A stretch of 64,000 bases of DNA, taken from NCBI GenBank assembly GCA_024683955.1, contig JAIKXS010000010.1:1-64000 (forward strand), in the 5' to 3' direction. Below, piece after piece: positions 49,121 to 59,262 of this stretch (within the stretch, counting starts at the first letter, position 1; each line of letters begins with the position of its first letter). The notes below the pieces were generated by a model that saw nothing but the letters and a program-made list of their open reading frames with translations, ran no database searches and was not told where the DNA came from. The DNA comes from Desulfovibrio sp. (GTDB lineage Bacteria > Desulfobacterota > Desulfovibrionia > Desulfovibrionales > Desulfovibrionaceae). The translations under genes were made by a program, and so were the position numbers.

Positions 49121-50362
49121 ATGCCGCGTTTTCTGGTCATCCAAGCCGCACGCTTCGGGGATCTTCTTCAGACAAAACGTCTTATCCTTTCGCTCGAACG
49201 CCTGGGCCGGGTGCATCTTCTCTGTGATACGGGACTGGCATCCCTTGCCGCTCTTCTCTATCCTGCTGTCGAAACTCACGCGTTTTATTTCCATGCGCCC
49301 CAGACAGAATGCGTCAGAGAGCACAATTCGCGAACACTCACGGATCTCGCCGATCTCTCCTTCGATACCGTCTATAACTGCAATCTTTCCCCTCTTTCAA
49401 ACGCCCTTTGCCACCTCTTTCCCCGTGAACGCACGGTGGGCTACAGGCCGAATGCTGTCGGACGGACGGAACGCATGCCGCTTCTTCAGCGCGTTGCCCG
49501 CATGACCGCCATGCGATCAACGGCAGCCTTCAACCTCGAAGACGTCTGGGCCCATCTCGTGAGCAACCCTGTTCCCGCCGACGAGGTGAATCCCCGCCCG
49601 AAACCGGGCGGAGGAGGTCTTGGAATAATCCTTGCGGGCCGGGAGGAACGCCGATCCATCCCTCCGAACATTCTTGCCGACCTTGCCTCCGTCTACGTTC
49701 AGACCGGCCAGTTTCCTCATCTCTATCTTCTTGGCACGGCACAGGAAAAAAAACTCGCCCACGCAATCCGCCGTCTTCTTCCAAGCTCTCTTCAGCCACG
49801 TACCGAAGACCTCTGCGGAAGAACAGGATGGAAGGAACTTCTTGACTGCGTGGCGTCTCTCGACCTTGTTCTCACGCCCGACACGGGAACCATGCACCTT
49901 GCGGCCCATCTGGGGGCCCCCGTTCAGGCCTTTTTTTTCTCCTCGGCATCCTGTCATGAAACCGGTCCCTATGGCACGGGACACCGGATCATCCAGGTGG
50001 CTCCGCCCTGTGCACCATGCCTTGAAAGCGCTCCCTGCCAAAGGGAACTTCTCTGCCACAAGGCCATGGAAGGACGGGATTTTCTTAGATACGTGACCGC
50101 GATGGCACGGGGGAAAGACATTCCCGCGCCGCCTCACATCCAATTTTTTGAAACGGCCACGGACGCCCTCGGGGTCCACTGCATTCTCCGATCAGGACAC
50201 GACCCCATGGCGTCGCAGCGAAGGTTCATACGGGCTCTTCTTCTTGAAGAATACGCTGACGGGGAGACTGTCCTGCCCAAGAATCCAGGGGAGGAAAAGC
50301 TCATGGAACTCCTTTTTGTCCAGGACCGCGACTGGATGATCAACGCAAAAAGCTACGTCTGA
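49121..50362 (+). CDS. Glycosyltransferase family 9
   Basis: IQAARFGDLLQTKRLILSLERLGRVHLLCDTGL...LDLVLTPDTGTMHLAAHLGAPVQAFFFSSASCHETGPYG. Confidence 0.9.
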   Translation: MPRFLVIQAARFGDLLQTKRLILSLERLGRVHLLCDTGLASLAALLYPAVETHAFYFHAPQTECVREHNSRTLTDLADLSFDTVYNCNLSPLSNALCHLFPRERTVGYRPNAVGRTERMPLLQRVARMTAMRSTAAFNLEDVWAHLVSNPVPADEVNPRPKPGGGGLGIILAGREERRSIPPNILADLASVYVQTGQFPHLYLLGTAQEKKLAHAIRRLLPSSLQPRTEDLCGRTGWKELLDCVASLDLVLTPDTGTMHLAAHLGAPVQAFFFSSASCHETGPYGTGHRIIQVAPPCAPCLESAPCQRELLCHKAMEGRDFLRYVTAMARGKDIPAPPHIQFFETATDALGVHCILRSGHDPMASQRRFIRALLLEEYADGETVLPKNPGEEKLMELLFVQDRDWMINAKSYV

Positions 50363-50722
50363 TTCCCTTCTCCCGCCGGGGAGGACGGCACACGGAAAGA
50401 AACCGCATCCCTGCGTTCCTGGAAGCGCTCTGTCCTCATGAAGAGCGCAGCAACGCGCGGCGAAAAAACGTTGAATGTACGGGGCCCCCCGCTCCGTCGA
50501 CGACAAAAAAACGATAACACATGCCCGTTTTCACAAAGGCTGGCTCCGACGCCACAGTCCTCGCAGAACACGTCGCAGGAATCCCGCAGGCCGGGGAAAC
50601 AGGCCCGGTGTCGCATGACCGCCGGGCATGGATTTCCGGACGTGACAGCGCGCTTTCCAAGGTTACCAAAACGGCGTGGATGGACAGGCTCACCCTGGAC
50701 CAACGTGCTTAAAAGGATTGCA

Positions 50723-51991
50723 ATGAACAAAAAATTGCGGATTCTCGTTGTTTTGCCGATGTACGGCGGTTCCCTCCCCATAGGCAACTTCTGCGCCGAC
50801 GCGCTGCGCAACCTCGGACACAGCGTCCGGGTCTTCGAGGCCCCCCTCTTCCACCCCACCTTTGAAGGTCTGAAAAAGCTCGACATCGGCCCCGAACACA
50901 TAAGCCAGATCGAACATTCCTTCCTGAACCTTGTTTCCCAGGCAATCTTTGCCCATGTCCAGTCCTTCGAGCCCCATCTCGTTCTGGCTCTGGCCCAGGC
51001 GCCCATGGGAAAGACCCTTCTTGCAAGACTTCGCCGCACGGGCATTCGCACGGCAATGTGGTTTGTGGAGGATTACAGGATTTTCCAGTACTGGAAGCTC
51101 TTTGCGCCTCTCTACGACGTCTTCTTTGTCATACAAAAAGAGCCCTTTCTCTCTCTCCTCTCCGAAACCGGTCAACAGAACGCCGTCTACCTCCCCCTTG
51201 CGGCACTCCCCTCATTCCACAGGAAGGCCGACCTTACGCCTGAAGAAAAGGCCCTGTACAAAGCCGACATCGCCTTTCTTGGCGCGGGCTATCCCAACAG
51301 ACGTCTTGCATTCCGCCCCCTTGCCGGAAAAAACTTCAAAATCTGGGGATCTGACTGGGACGGGGAAGCCATTCTGAAAAACAACATTCAAAAAGGGGGG
51401 CAACGCATCTCAAGTGAAGAGGGGCTTAAGATTTACTCGGCCTCCACAATCAATCTCAATCTCCATTCAAGCGTACAGACGGACACCCTTGTGAGCCACG
51501 GTGATTTTGTTAATCCGAGGACATTTGAGCTCGCATGCATGGGGGCCTTCCAGCTTGTGGATGAACGCAGCCTTATGCCGGAACTCTTCCCGGACGATGC
51601 CGTGGCAACCTTTTCCTCAATTGAGGATATGTACGCAAAACTTGAGCATTTCCTGCGGGCGAAGGACGAACGCGAGGCGTACGCTGAAAAAGCCCGGGAG
51701 ATCGTCCTTCAGCGGCACACCTACGAAAAGCGCATGGAGGAGCTGCTGCGGCACGTTGAAGAACGTCTCGGATGGCCATGCTTCGAGCAGGACACGCGGA
51801 CGGAGGGGGAGCCTGAGGGAATAAGAAAGGAAATTGAGGCGCTTCTGACCGATCTCTCTCTCGGTCCCCACGCCTCCTTTGAAGAAGTGTGCGCAAAGCT
51901 TCGCAAGGCAAACGGACGCCTGACCCCTCTGGAAACGGGCGTGCTTTTTCTGGACGAATGGCGGAAGCAGTACGTGAAACCAAAGTCCTAG
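50723..51991 (+). CDS. CgeB-like glycosyltransferase
   Basis: MNKKLRILVVLPMYGGSLPIGNFCADALRNLGHSVRVFEAP; MWFVEDYRIFQYWKLFAPLYDVFFVIQKE; FVNPRTFELACMGAFQLVDERS. Confidence 0.88.
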   Translation: MNKKLRILVVLPMYGGSLPIGNFCADALRNLGHSVRVFEAPLFHPTFEGLKKLDIGPEHISQIEHSFLNLVSQAIFAHVQSFEPHLVLALAQAPMGKTLLARLRRTGIRTAMWFVEDYRIFQYWKLFAPLYDVFFVIQKEPFLSLLSETGQQNAVYLPLAALPSFHRKADLTPEEKALYKADIAFLGAGYPNRRLAFRPLAGKNFKIWGSDWDGEAILKNNIQKGGQRISSEEGLKIYSASTINLNLHSSVQTDTLVSHGDFVNPRTFELACMGAFQLVDERSLMPELFPDDAVATFSSIEDMYAKLEHFLRAKDEREAYAEKAREIVLQRHTYEKRMEELLRHVEERLGWPCFEQDTRTEGEPEGIRKEIEALLTDLSLGPHASFEEVCAKLRKANGRLTPLETGVLFLDEWRKQYVKPKS

Positions 51992-52063
51992 ACCGGATTC
52001 TTCCTGGGCGGAAAAAAATCCCCGTTCCTTATTGCGGACACACGCGGAAAAACGCGTTTTCCC

Positions 52064-53053
52064 CTACATCATACGGCACATTTCAACGTAGAACGGTACG
52101 GAGGAGATAAGAAGGAGATCGGCAAAGACGACGGACACCTTGTGACGCAGGGGCAGTTCGCTCAGGCTCACGGCCAGATGAAGCAGTGACCCGAGAAGCC
52201 AGAGAAGTCCGAACAGCAGCACCGGGAAAAAGGGCTGAAGCACTGTCCACGGATCCGCAAGAAGGCGCTCCTGAGCGGGCCAGAGGAGAAAGCCGAGCAC
52301 AAGGACCAAAAGAAGGAAAAGCATAAGTCCGGTCCTTGCAATCCAGCCGGAAAGCCAGCGCGTCACGGTCTGATAGTGATCACGCCCGTAATCGTGGACG
52401 GAACGCAGGCAGAGAAGGCCCATGCTGCCATAGACGGCGGGCATGGCCAGAAGAAGAAGAAAAAGAGGCAGGGCAATACAAAGGAGGGGTGTCTCTATAC
52501 CGAGGAACCCCGTCGCAACCTGCTCAAGCTGTGTCTGCAGGTCAAGAAGGGTCACGGGCTCACCGGGCATCCTCAGACGCCACAGAAACACCACAAAGAG
52601 AGCCCAGACAAAGCCCTGGAAAAAGGTCGCGAAGGAGAGAATGCTCGAGACAAGGGGATGAGAGGAAAGCGCCTTCCACACAACAAGATGAAGAGAGAAA
52701 AGCAGGAGCGTCACAAGCCCCATAAGCCATGCAATTTCCTCGAGAAGACCGAAGACCGACTCCGGGAAGAGAGTTCCGCTCTGCAGATAGCTCCACGCCT
52801 TCCAGCCAAGAAGGGGAATCCAGCCGAGGGCACAGGCGAGAACGGCGAGCTGCCGTGCTCCCTTCTCATAGGCACTGCGTTTCCGTTTCTTGGCAAGTCT
52901 GCGACCGACAATGAAGAAAAGCCCCATGCAGGCAATGGAGAAGACGCAGAGGAAAAGACAGGAAACCCCTCCGTGCGTATAATAAGGAAGAAGAAACGGA
53001 CAGGACAGCAGAACGTCTTGCAGAGATTGCATATACTTTCCTTTATAGCTCAC
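52064..53053 (-). CDS. Conserved multi-TM membrane protein, hypothetical
   Basis: About 329 aa ORF, many hydrophobic helices. Confidence 0.75.
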   Translation of the reverse strand: MSYKGKYMQSLQDVLLSCPFLLPYYTHGGVSCLFLCVFSIACMGLFFIVGRRLAKKRKRSAYEKGARQLAVLACALGWIPLLGWKAWSYLQSGTLFPESVFGLLEEIAWLMGLVTLLLFSLHLVVWKALSSHPLVSSILSFATFFQGFVWALFVVFLWRLRMPGEPVTLLDLQTQLEQVATGFLGIETPLLCIALPLFLLLLAMPAVYGSMGLLCLRSVHDYGRDHYQTVTRWLSGWIARTGLMLFLLLVLVLGFLLWPAQERLLADPWTVLQPFFPVLLFGLLWLLGSLLHLAVSLSELPLRHKVSVVFADLLLISSVPFYVEMCRMM

Positions 53054-53678
53054 TGCCCTGATGTTACACCTGACAGGGCAGAAGTTGTCTGATACGGAGC
53101 TCGGTCGTAACCGGTCTTCTGAGCCGGCATTCCGAAAAATATAGTTGGTCTAACAAAAATAGCAAGAGAGAGCCCGTTCCGTCCAACGGCAAAGGGGCGC
53201 GGGACAGGCTGCCCCTGCAGGCCGGCTGATCAAAAACGGGCCACCGATCGATGGGGGCTTTCTCAGACGAACACGCCGCGTCTTTGGGGGAGAGAGGACG
53301 CGGAACCCCCTACTTGACTTGTTTTGCCGTTACCGACTATTCATATTTCCGGCAGAGGAGAATACCGCGTCGGCCCCGTGCAACGAGAAGGCCCGAAAAG
53401 ACACGTGCTTCTCAGTCCCGGCATGTCCCTGCGGAGGGCACCCGCACACCCCGCCGTGCGCACATCGCCTCCAGGCGTTCCCGTCCGAAGCAGGAGTCGC
53501 ACTGCCGCCCATGCTTCTGGCCGCCACACTCCGGCCCCCCCGTCGGGAGAGGACACCGGACAGTCACCGCCAAGGCCCTGCACAAAAGCCCAATCAATAC
53601 AGAAATAACCAGGAAAAACTTACGGGGGGCGGCTTTCCTCCTCCGCCTGAACGCGGAGGTTCACGCCGCAGAAAAACA

Positions 53679-54719
53679 ATGGAAACCATACGGATTCAGG
53701 TACAAAAAGCACTTCTTCTTTCGTCCGTTCTTTCTCTGACACTCTGCGGCTGCGCGGCCAAGGACCCTGAACATCAGCGGCAGGAACGGCTATGGGCGCA
53801 GAACGAGCAACGGATGGCTGTCCTTGAAAAAAATGTCACCCAGCTGAACGAACAGGTTTCCATTCTCAATAACCGCGTCTACGAAGTGCGTGGCCACAAG
53901 GGAAAGCGAACGGGCCTTACGGTGGTTCCCGTTCTGCCACATTCTCCCGCAACCCCCGGAGCCCCCGCCCATCAGAAATACGAACCGTCCAGGCAAAACG
54001 CTTCCCAGCCTTCAAGAAAAGCCCCGCAGCAGCGCCATCCGCAGCGGGCCGCTCAGAACAGACCCGTGACGCCGGTTCTTCCGCCGACGAACGCCATGCA
54101 GAAGCCGACAGACACCCGCGCAGCAGCGGGATCCGCCCCAAGCCCCGCGAACCCAGCCCTGCCTCCTGCGCTCCCGCCAACCGGGAATGAAACCTTTGCC
54201 CTGCCGCCCGAGTCCGCCGCGGGGGGACCTGCACCTCAGCCGACCCTGCCCATTGAGAACTCCACTCCGCCCCACAATGTCAAAAACCCCGCCCCCGCGC
54301 CCATGACCCCGGGGCTTCCTGCGCAAGGCGCCCAAAAAGCACCCCAACGCTCTCTTAAGGGAGAAGAGGCAAGCTACAAGGAAGCTCTGAAACTTGTGCG
54401 CTCAGGCCGTTCTCAGGAAGGCATTGCAAAATTCAACGATTTTCTTGCCAAGTATCCCAACGGCAAGTACGCACCCAACGCCTCCTTCTGGATGGGCGAA
54501 GCCTATTACTCCCAGGGGAACTACAAGGAAGCCCTCAATCAGTACAACCGGGTCAACGCCAACTACCCGAAACACCACAAGAACGCCGACGCGCTCTTAA
54601 AAAGCGGCATGACCTACCGAAAACTCGGAGACGACGGGAACGCGAAGGCCAGCTTCGAAACACTCCGGAAGCAGTTCCCCAATTCCGATGCCGCAAAACG
54701 GGCAAGACGTGGACACTAA
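53679..54719 (+). CDS. ybgF: YbgF/CpoB-like lipoprotein (coiled coil, Pro-rich linker, TPR)
   Basis: Lipobox LTLCGC; coiled coil; C-terminal YKEALKLVRSGRSQEGIAKFNDFLAKYPNGKYAPNASFWMGEAYYSQGNYKEALNQYNRV. Confidence 0.85.
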   Translation: METIRIQVQKALLLSSVLSLTLCGCAAKDPEHQRQERLWAQNEQRMAVLEKNVTQLNEQVSILNNRVYEVRGHKGKRTGLTVVPVLPHSPATPGAPAHQKYEPSRQNASQPSRKAPQQRHPQRAAQNRPVTPVLPPTNAMQKPTDTRAAAGSAPSPANPALPPALPPTGNETFALPPESAAGGPAPQPTLPIENSTPPHNVKNPAPAPMTPGLPAQGAQKAPQRSLKGEEASYKEALKLVRSGRSQEGIAKFNDFLAKYPNGKYAPNASFWMGEAYYSQGNYKEALNQYNRVNANYPKHHKNADALLKSGMTYRKLGDDGNAKASFETLRKQFPNSDAAKRARRGH

Positions 54720-55674
54720 CCGGGAGGAAGGCCCCCTACTCTCCCGCTTCAGTCTTTGGCTTGAGAGCCGAAACGCCCGTTCGACAACTTCAAGAGCCTA
54801 TCTGACTGATCTTAGGCAGCTGGACGGCATCCTAAGCCCCCACGCTCTCTCCCTCGAGGATCCGTCCCGCATTACCAAACGCCATCTCGAGGGCTACGTG
54901 GCGACCCTCTTCCGCATGGGGCTCGACAAGGCCTCCATCGCACGCAAACTTGCGGCCTGCCGCTCCTTCTTCCGATTTCTTCTGCACGAAAAAATTCTGG
55001 AAGAGGACCCCACAAGCCACCTCAGAAATCCCAGACAGGATAAAAAGGAGGCACGCGTTCCCAACGTGGATGAAATGTTTGCCCTCCTGGATCAGCATGT
55101 CGAGGAAGACGAGGCCGTCAGACTCAGGGATACGGCCCTCCTCGAACTCCTCTACGGATCCGGACTCCGCATCAGCGAAGCCCTCGCCCTGAACGTTCAT
55201 GATGTCCGGGGAGCGAAGGGGCTCACCATCATGGGCAAGGGCTCACGGGAGAGAATCGTGCCGTTAACGGACACGGCAAAGGAACGCCTCGCCGACTGGA
55301 TCAACGCGAGGGAACAGCTGGCCCTTCGGCAGGAAGAGGCCCTTTTCGTGGGCGTGCGCGGGAAGCGTTTGCAGCGGCGGGAGGCTCTGCGGATCACGGA
55401 AAAATTCGGGGAACGTGCGGGCATCGCCGTCTCCCTGACCCCCCACAGCATGCGTCACGCTTTTGCGACCCACCTCCTTGAGGGGGGCATGGATCTGCGC
55501 TCTGTACAGACCCTCCTCGGACATAAACGCCTTCAGACAACACAGCGCTACACGCACATAAGCCTGAACGAGCTGACCGCCGTCTACGACAGAGCCCATC
55601 CGAGAGCCCTCGGAGAAGAGAACGGGGAAACGAATCAGAAAAAGGAAGAGAAAGACCGTCCCGCAGAAACGTAA
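54688..55674 (+). CDS. Tyrosine recombinase XerC/XerD-like
   Basis: ELLYGSGLRISEALAL...GKGSRERIVPL...TPHSMRHAFATHLLEGGMDLRSVQTLLGHKRLQTTQRYTHI. Confidence 0.94.
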   Translation: MPQNGQDVDTNREEGPLLSRFSLWLESRNARSTTSRAYLTDLRQLDGILSPHALSLEDPSRITKRHLEGYVATLFRMGLDKASIARKLAACRSFFRFLLHEKILEEDPTSHLRNPRQDKKEARVPNVDEMFALLDQHVEEDEAVRLRDTALLELLYGSGLRISEALALNVHDVRGAKGLTIMGKGSRERIVPLTDTAKERLADWINAREQLALRQEEALFVGVRGKRLQRREALRITEKFGERAGIAVSLTPHSMRHAFATHLLEGGMDLRSVQTLLGHKRLQTTQRYTHISLNELTAVYDRAHPRALGEENGETNQKKEEKDRPAET

Positions 55675-55681
55675 AACAAAA

Positions 55682-55705
55682 AAGGCCTCTTTCACAAGAA
55701 GCCTT
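55682..55705 (-). terminator. Terminator for the 55738..56070 gene
   Basis: AAGGCTTCTT/AAGAGGCCTT stem followed on the minus strand by TTTTGTTTT. Confidence 0.65.
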
Positions 55706-55737
55706 ATCACGTCCTGAAGACTCGGTTACACAGCGAT

Positions 55738-56070
55738 CTAGAGTTGCAGTTTCGAGGCGGGAATGGTGCTTGAACCAAAATTCAGCTTGCCCAGTCCGCC
55801 TGCAACCGTCAAATTGGTAACGGCCTCAATGTACTTGTCCTGCAATTCCTTGGGGGTTGAGGAATAGCGGTACATAAAATGCTTTCCCTCAATGGTTCCC
55901 TCGAAGTTTGGTTCAAACGGATGGCCGTAGGGGAGAAGAACCATCTGCGCCCCCTGCTGGGTGGGAATGACCTGCAGGGCCCCCACATCCGTCAGACAAT
56001 CTTTTTCCGCATCGTATTTGCCGATTACGAGTTCACCCGTCACCAGCTTGACCAATCGAATATCGTACAT
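55738..56070 (-). CDS. Small conserved hypothetical protein
   Basis: MYDIRLVKLVTGELVIGKYDAEKDCLTDVGALQVIPTQQGAQMVLLPYG; own terminator downstream. Confidence 0.8.
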   Translation of the reverse strand: MYDIRLVKLVTGELVIGKYDAEKDCLTDVGALQVIPTQQGAQMVLLPYGHPFEPNFEGTIEGKHFMYRYSSTPKELQDKYIEAVTNLTVAGGLGKLNFGSSTIPASKLQL

Positions 56071-56155
56071 ACTCTATACCTCAACACAGCGTATTCGGTT
56101 AAAAAGTCGTTTTTTTCGACGAATTTCTCTACTGCAAAAGAGTAAAAAAATCAAT

Positions 56156-56893
56156 ATGACACAGCATCCCACCCCGTCCGGGTCAACGGACCTACTTGAA
56201 AAAGCCCTGGGCTACACCTTCACGGACAGAGGGCTCCTCGATCTGGCCCTCACCCACACCTCCTGGGCCAATGAAAAGGCGGCCGACCATGGGCAGAAAA
56301 CCAGGCACGAAAATATCCGAAACAACGAACGACTGGAATTTCTTGGCGATGCGGTCCTCGAGCTCTGTGTCTCCAACATTCTCTTCCACTCCTTTCCCTC
56401 CCTGCGTGAAGGATCCCTCACAAAAATCCGTTCAAGCCTCGTCAGCACAACGAATTTTGCGAACATGGCCAAAACGCTTGGCATTAATCACCTGATAAAA
56501 TTGGGAAAGGGAGAGGAACTGCAGGGAGGAAGAGAGCGTGACTCTGTTCTGAGCGACGCCTTTGAAGCGGTCATTGCGGCCGTATATGAGGATGGCGGAT
56601 ACAAGGCTGCCATGAAGACCATCGAGGGTCTCTTCCACACCTACTGGAATCAGGACTGGGATGCGGAGACCGTGAAGGACAACAAGACAAGCCTGCAGGA
56701 GCTTGTGCAGCAGCGTTTTAAGACAACACCTCTCTATCAGCTTACCAAAAGCGACGGGCCGGACCACGCAAAGACCTTCACGGTCCAGCTTACCCTTCCG
56801 GACGGAGCCGTTTTTCAGGCCACGGGCACAAGCTGCAAAAAAGCAGAACAGGAAGCAGCAGGAAAAGCTCTGCTATACTGCGCGAACCTCTGA
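56156..56893 (+). CDS. rnc: Ribonuclease III
   Basis: NERLEFLGDAVLELCVSNIL; DAFEAVIAAVYEDGG; C-terminal dsRBD. Confidence 0.97.
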   Translation: MTQHPTPSGSTDLLEKALGYTFTDRGLLDLALTHTSWANEKAADHGQKTRHENIRNNERLEFLGDAVLELCVSNILFHSFPSLREGSLTKIRSSLVSTTNFANMAKTLGINHLIKLGKGEELQGGRERDSVLSDAFEAVIAAVYEDGGYKAAMKTIEGLFHTYWNQDWDAETVKDNKTSLQELVQQRFKTTPLYQLTKSDGPDHAKTFTVQLTLPDGAVFQATGTSCKKAEQEAAGKALLYCANL

Positions 56894-56919
56894 CATCCCC
56901 AGAAAAGCCGTTTGAGGGT

Positions 56920-56946
56920 CCGGCCCGGGAACCACTCCCGGGCCGG
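56920..56946. terminator. Hairpin between convergent rnc and the flagellin gene
   Basis: CCGGCCCGGG-aaccact-CCCGGGCCGG. Confidence 0.75.
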
Positions 56947-56980
56947 TTGTCTTTGGGTCGCCTTAGCCACATGAGAAAAA

Positions 56981-57865
56981 CTAACCGATAAGCTGCATGG
57001 CCATCTGCGGCAAGGAGTTGGCCTGGGAAAGCATGGCAACCGCACTCTGGGTGAGAATCTGGTTTCGGACGAACTGCGTCATTTCCGTTGCCACGTCCAC
57101 GTCCGAAATTCGTGATTCGGCAGCCTGCAGATTTTCCGCCTGGGTTGTCAGGTTTGTAATGGTGTTCTCAAGCCTGTTCTGCATGGCGCCTATATGGGCG
57201 CGGATCTTGTCCTTGGACACAATGGCGTTCGTAAGGGCATTCAGAGCCTGCTGGGCACCCTGCTGGGTGGAAATCGAATACCCGGCCCCCGCAGCGGCAT
57301 TGTTACCGACACCGAAGGCGGAAGCCGTGCAGCAGCCGATCTCGATATAGTAGTAGTCTTCTGCCGAATCGTTGCTTGATCCAAAGTGCACCTTAAGTCT
57401 GCCGGTGCTCGTCATTCCCGAACCGTTATGAGTGCCGGAAAGGCTCCCGTTCAGAAGGTGGATTCCGTTGAAATCTGTTGCATTTGCGATTCGCGTGATT
57501 TCCGAAGCCATCTGCTGGTATTCAGACTCGATCATGAGACGCTGCGTGGAATCGTAGGTACCGGTGGCTGCCTGTTCCGCAAGCTCTTTCATGCGGATGA
57601 GTTTTTCGTCGATAACTCCGAGGGCACCGTCCGCGGTCTGGATGAGCGAAATCGCATCGTTTGCGTTGCGGACACCCTGTTGCAGGGCGGCGATGTCGGT
57701 ACGCATGAGTTCGCGGATGGCAAGGCCCGCCGCATCGTCTGCAGCCGAATTGATACGCATGCCCGAGGACAGGCGCTGGGTTGAGGTGGACAAACGGTTG
57801 TAGTGAGAATTTAACGCGTTGGCAACGTTTGTTGCCATAAGGTTGTGGTTAACGACCAAAGACAT
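56981..57865 (-). CDS. Flagellin
   Basis: MSLVVNHNLMATNVANALNSHYNRLSTSTQRLSSGMRINSAADDAAGLAIRELMRTDI...; C-terminal SRISDVDVATEMTQFVRNQILTQSAVAMLSQANSLPQMAMQLIG. Confidence 0.98.
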   Translation of the reverse strand: MSLVVNHNLMATNVANALNSHYNRLSTSTQRLSSGMRINSAADDAAGLAIRELMRTDIAALQQGVRNANDAISLIQTADGALGVIDEKLIRMKELAEQAATGTYDSTQRLMIESEYQQMASEITRIANATDFNGIHLLNGSLSGTHNGSGMTSTGRLKVHFGSSNDSAEDYYYIEIGCCTASAFGVGNNAAAGAGYSISTQQGAQQALNALTNAIVSKDKIRAHIGAMQNRLENTITNLTTQAENLQAAESRISDVDVATEMTQFVRNQILTQSAVAMLSQANSLPQMAMQLIG

Positions 57866-57905
57866 AGGACTCCCTCCTACTGGCTAAAGTTAAGCTACAA
57901 AGCTA

Positions 57906-57923
57906 TTGCAGAAGGCGTGCCAA
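57906..57923 (-). promoter_or_regulatory. Sigma-54 (RpoN) promoter of the flagellin gene
   Basis: Minus strand TTGGCACG-CCTT-CTGCAA, near-consensus -24/-12 (YTGGCACG-N4-TTGCW), predicted TSS ~30 nt before the ATG. Confidence 0.85.
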
Positions 57924-58423
57924 GTATATACAAATTAAATAAAATCGGTAAGTTACAAAAAGTCTTGAAAAAGTTTTTCTTCAAATGCCCTCCTTTCTGC
58001 CAGATTATCCGCCCGAACGGAAAAAACTGCCCTGAACGGACGTCTCCATAAGAACGGCGACAAAACGCGAAAAACGAAGAGGGGAGCAGATATTCAGGAG
58101 GAGGGAAAAAAAGTACGGGTATCAGCAGCGTCCGGGAAATTTGGCAGTATTTTGACAATGGTCTCAGGAGTACAATCTGATAGGCAGGGTCAGCGGAAAA
58201 AGATCGGCAACGAAAACATGCCTACAACGCACAAAGGCAGGGCACGTCAGAACGGGGCAAAAACGTGGCAAGAGGCCCTCTGTTCCGGCTTTTTCCTCCG
58301 CTTCTTCCTACTTTCACAATCTTATGCTAGAGAATCGATATCCTCGGGGGAAAGGGGAAAGGAGAGAAGACGCCTGACGTGACTCCGGCGTTCAACACAG
58401 TGCTCACCAGAAAGGCGGACGGC

Positions 58424-59161
58424 ATGCAGGAACCCACAAAACACTTTTACCACATAGCCATTTCGCTTGCGGACAGAATCTGTCTCATCGCAGGCCTCGG
58501 CCGGGTCGGAAAAAGGAAACTTGCAGGGCTCCTTGCCCTTGGGACCGAAGCGCCGGAACGCATACTGCTCTTTGAACCCAGGCCGGACGAACCGCTCAGG
58601 GCCCTTCTCAGGGATCATCCGCGTCTCATCCTTTTTGAGCGCTCTCCCACGCCCCTTGATCTTCTCAGGGCAACTCTTATCTTTGCCTGTACCGGAAACC
58701 TCTCCCTCAACAGGGATATCGCGCTCTTCTGCCGGGAGCACAGTATCCTTTGCAACTGCACGAGCGATCCCGAGCTTGGCGATGTAGAAATTCCGGCGCA
58801 GGTGGATCTTGACCCGATGGTTCTGACTCTTTCAACGGGTGGGGCCAGTCCGGCCCTTGCACGTGTGTGGAAGGAAGAACTGCGGAAATGGGGCGAGGGA
58901 AAACGCCCAATGCTGCTTCTTATGCGGCGTCTGCGCCCTCTTGTCCTGGCTCGCAAGGCCCCGCAGGAAGAAAATCAGAAGCTCTTCCGGGCCCTTGCCG
59001 AAAGCGCCCTCGAAACCCTGCTCGCAAACGCCGAGCAGGAAAAGGCCTGGCAGCTTTTGCACTCGCTTCTGCCGGACCCCATGAAAAAACAGGCAAAACC
59101 TCTTATCGAAGAACTTTTTGGAACGAATGCCATACCTGTGCGACAGTCACGGAAACACTGA
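58424..59161 (+). CDS. Precorrin-2 dehydrogenase / siroheme synthase N-terminal-type protein
   Basis: AISLADRICLIAGLGRVGKRKLAGLLALG; CNCTSDPELGDVEIPAQVDLDPMVLTLSTGGASPALARVWKEELR. Confidence 0.88.
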   Translation: MQEPTKHFYHIAISLADRICLIAGLGRVGKRKLAGLLALGTEAPERILLFEPRPDEPLRALLRDHPRLILFERSPTPLDLLRATLIFACTGNLSLNRDIALFCREHSILCNCTSDPELGDVEIPAQVDLDPMVLTLSTGGASPALARVWKEELRKWGEGKRPMLLLMRRLRPLVLARKAPQEENQKLFRALAESALETLLANAEQEKAWQLLHSLLPDPMKKQAKPLIEELFGTNAIPVRQSRKH

Positions 59162-59262
59162 CCTGCAGGCCATGTTCCGCGTATTCTTTTCAACGAAAAA
59201 AGCCGCGGCCGAAACGGATTCAGCCCGCTTCTGTCCGTGGCACGACTCGTAAAGGATGCACT

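Noticed and set aside
50438-50722. N-terminal extension of the second CgeB-like gene
   Set aside because: Conserved start MNKKLRILVVLPMYGG lies at 50723; upstream translation is low-complexity.
53251-53678. Upstream extension of ybgF and overlapping ORFs
   Set aside because: Pro/Arg-rich out-of-gene translation; the lipoprotein signal starts at 53679.
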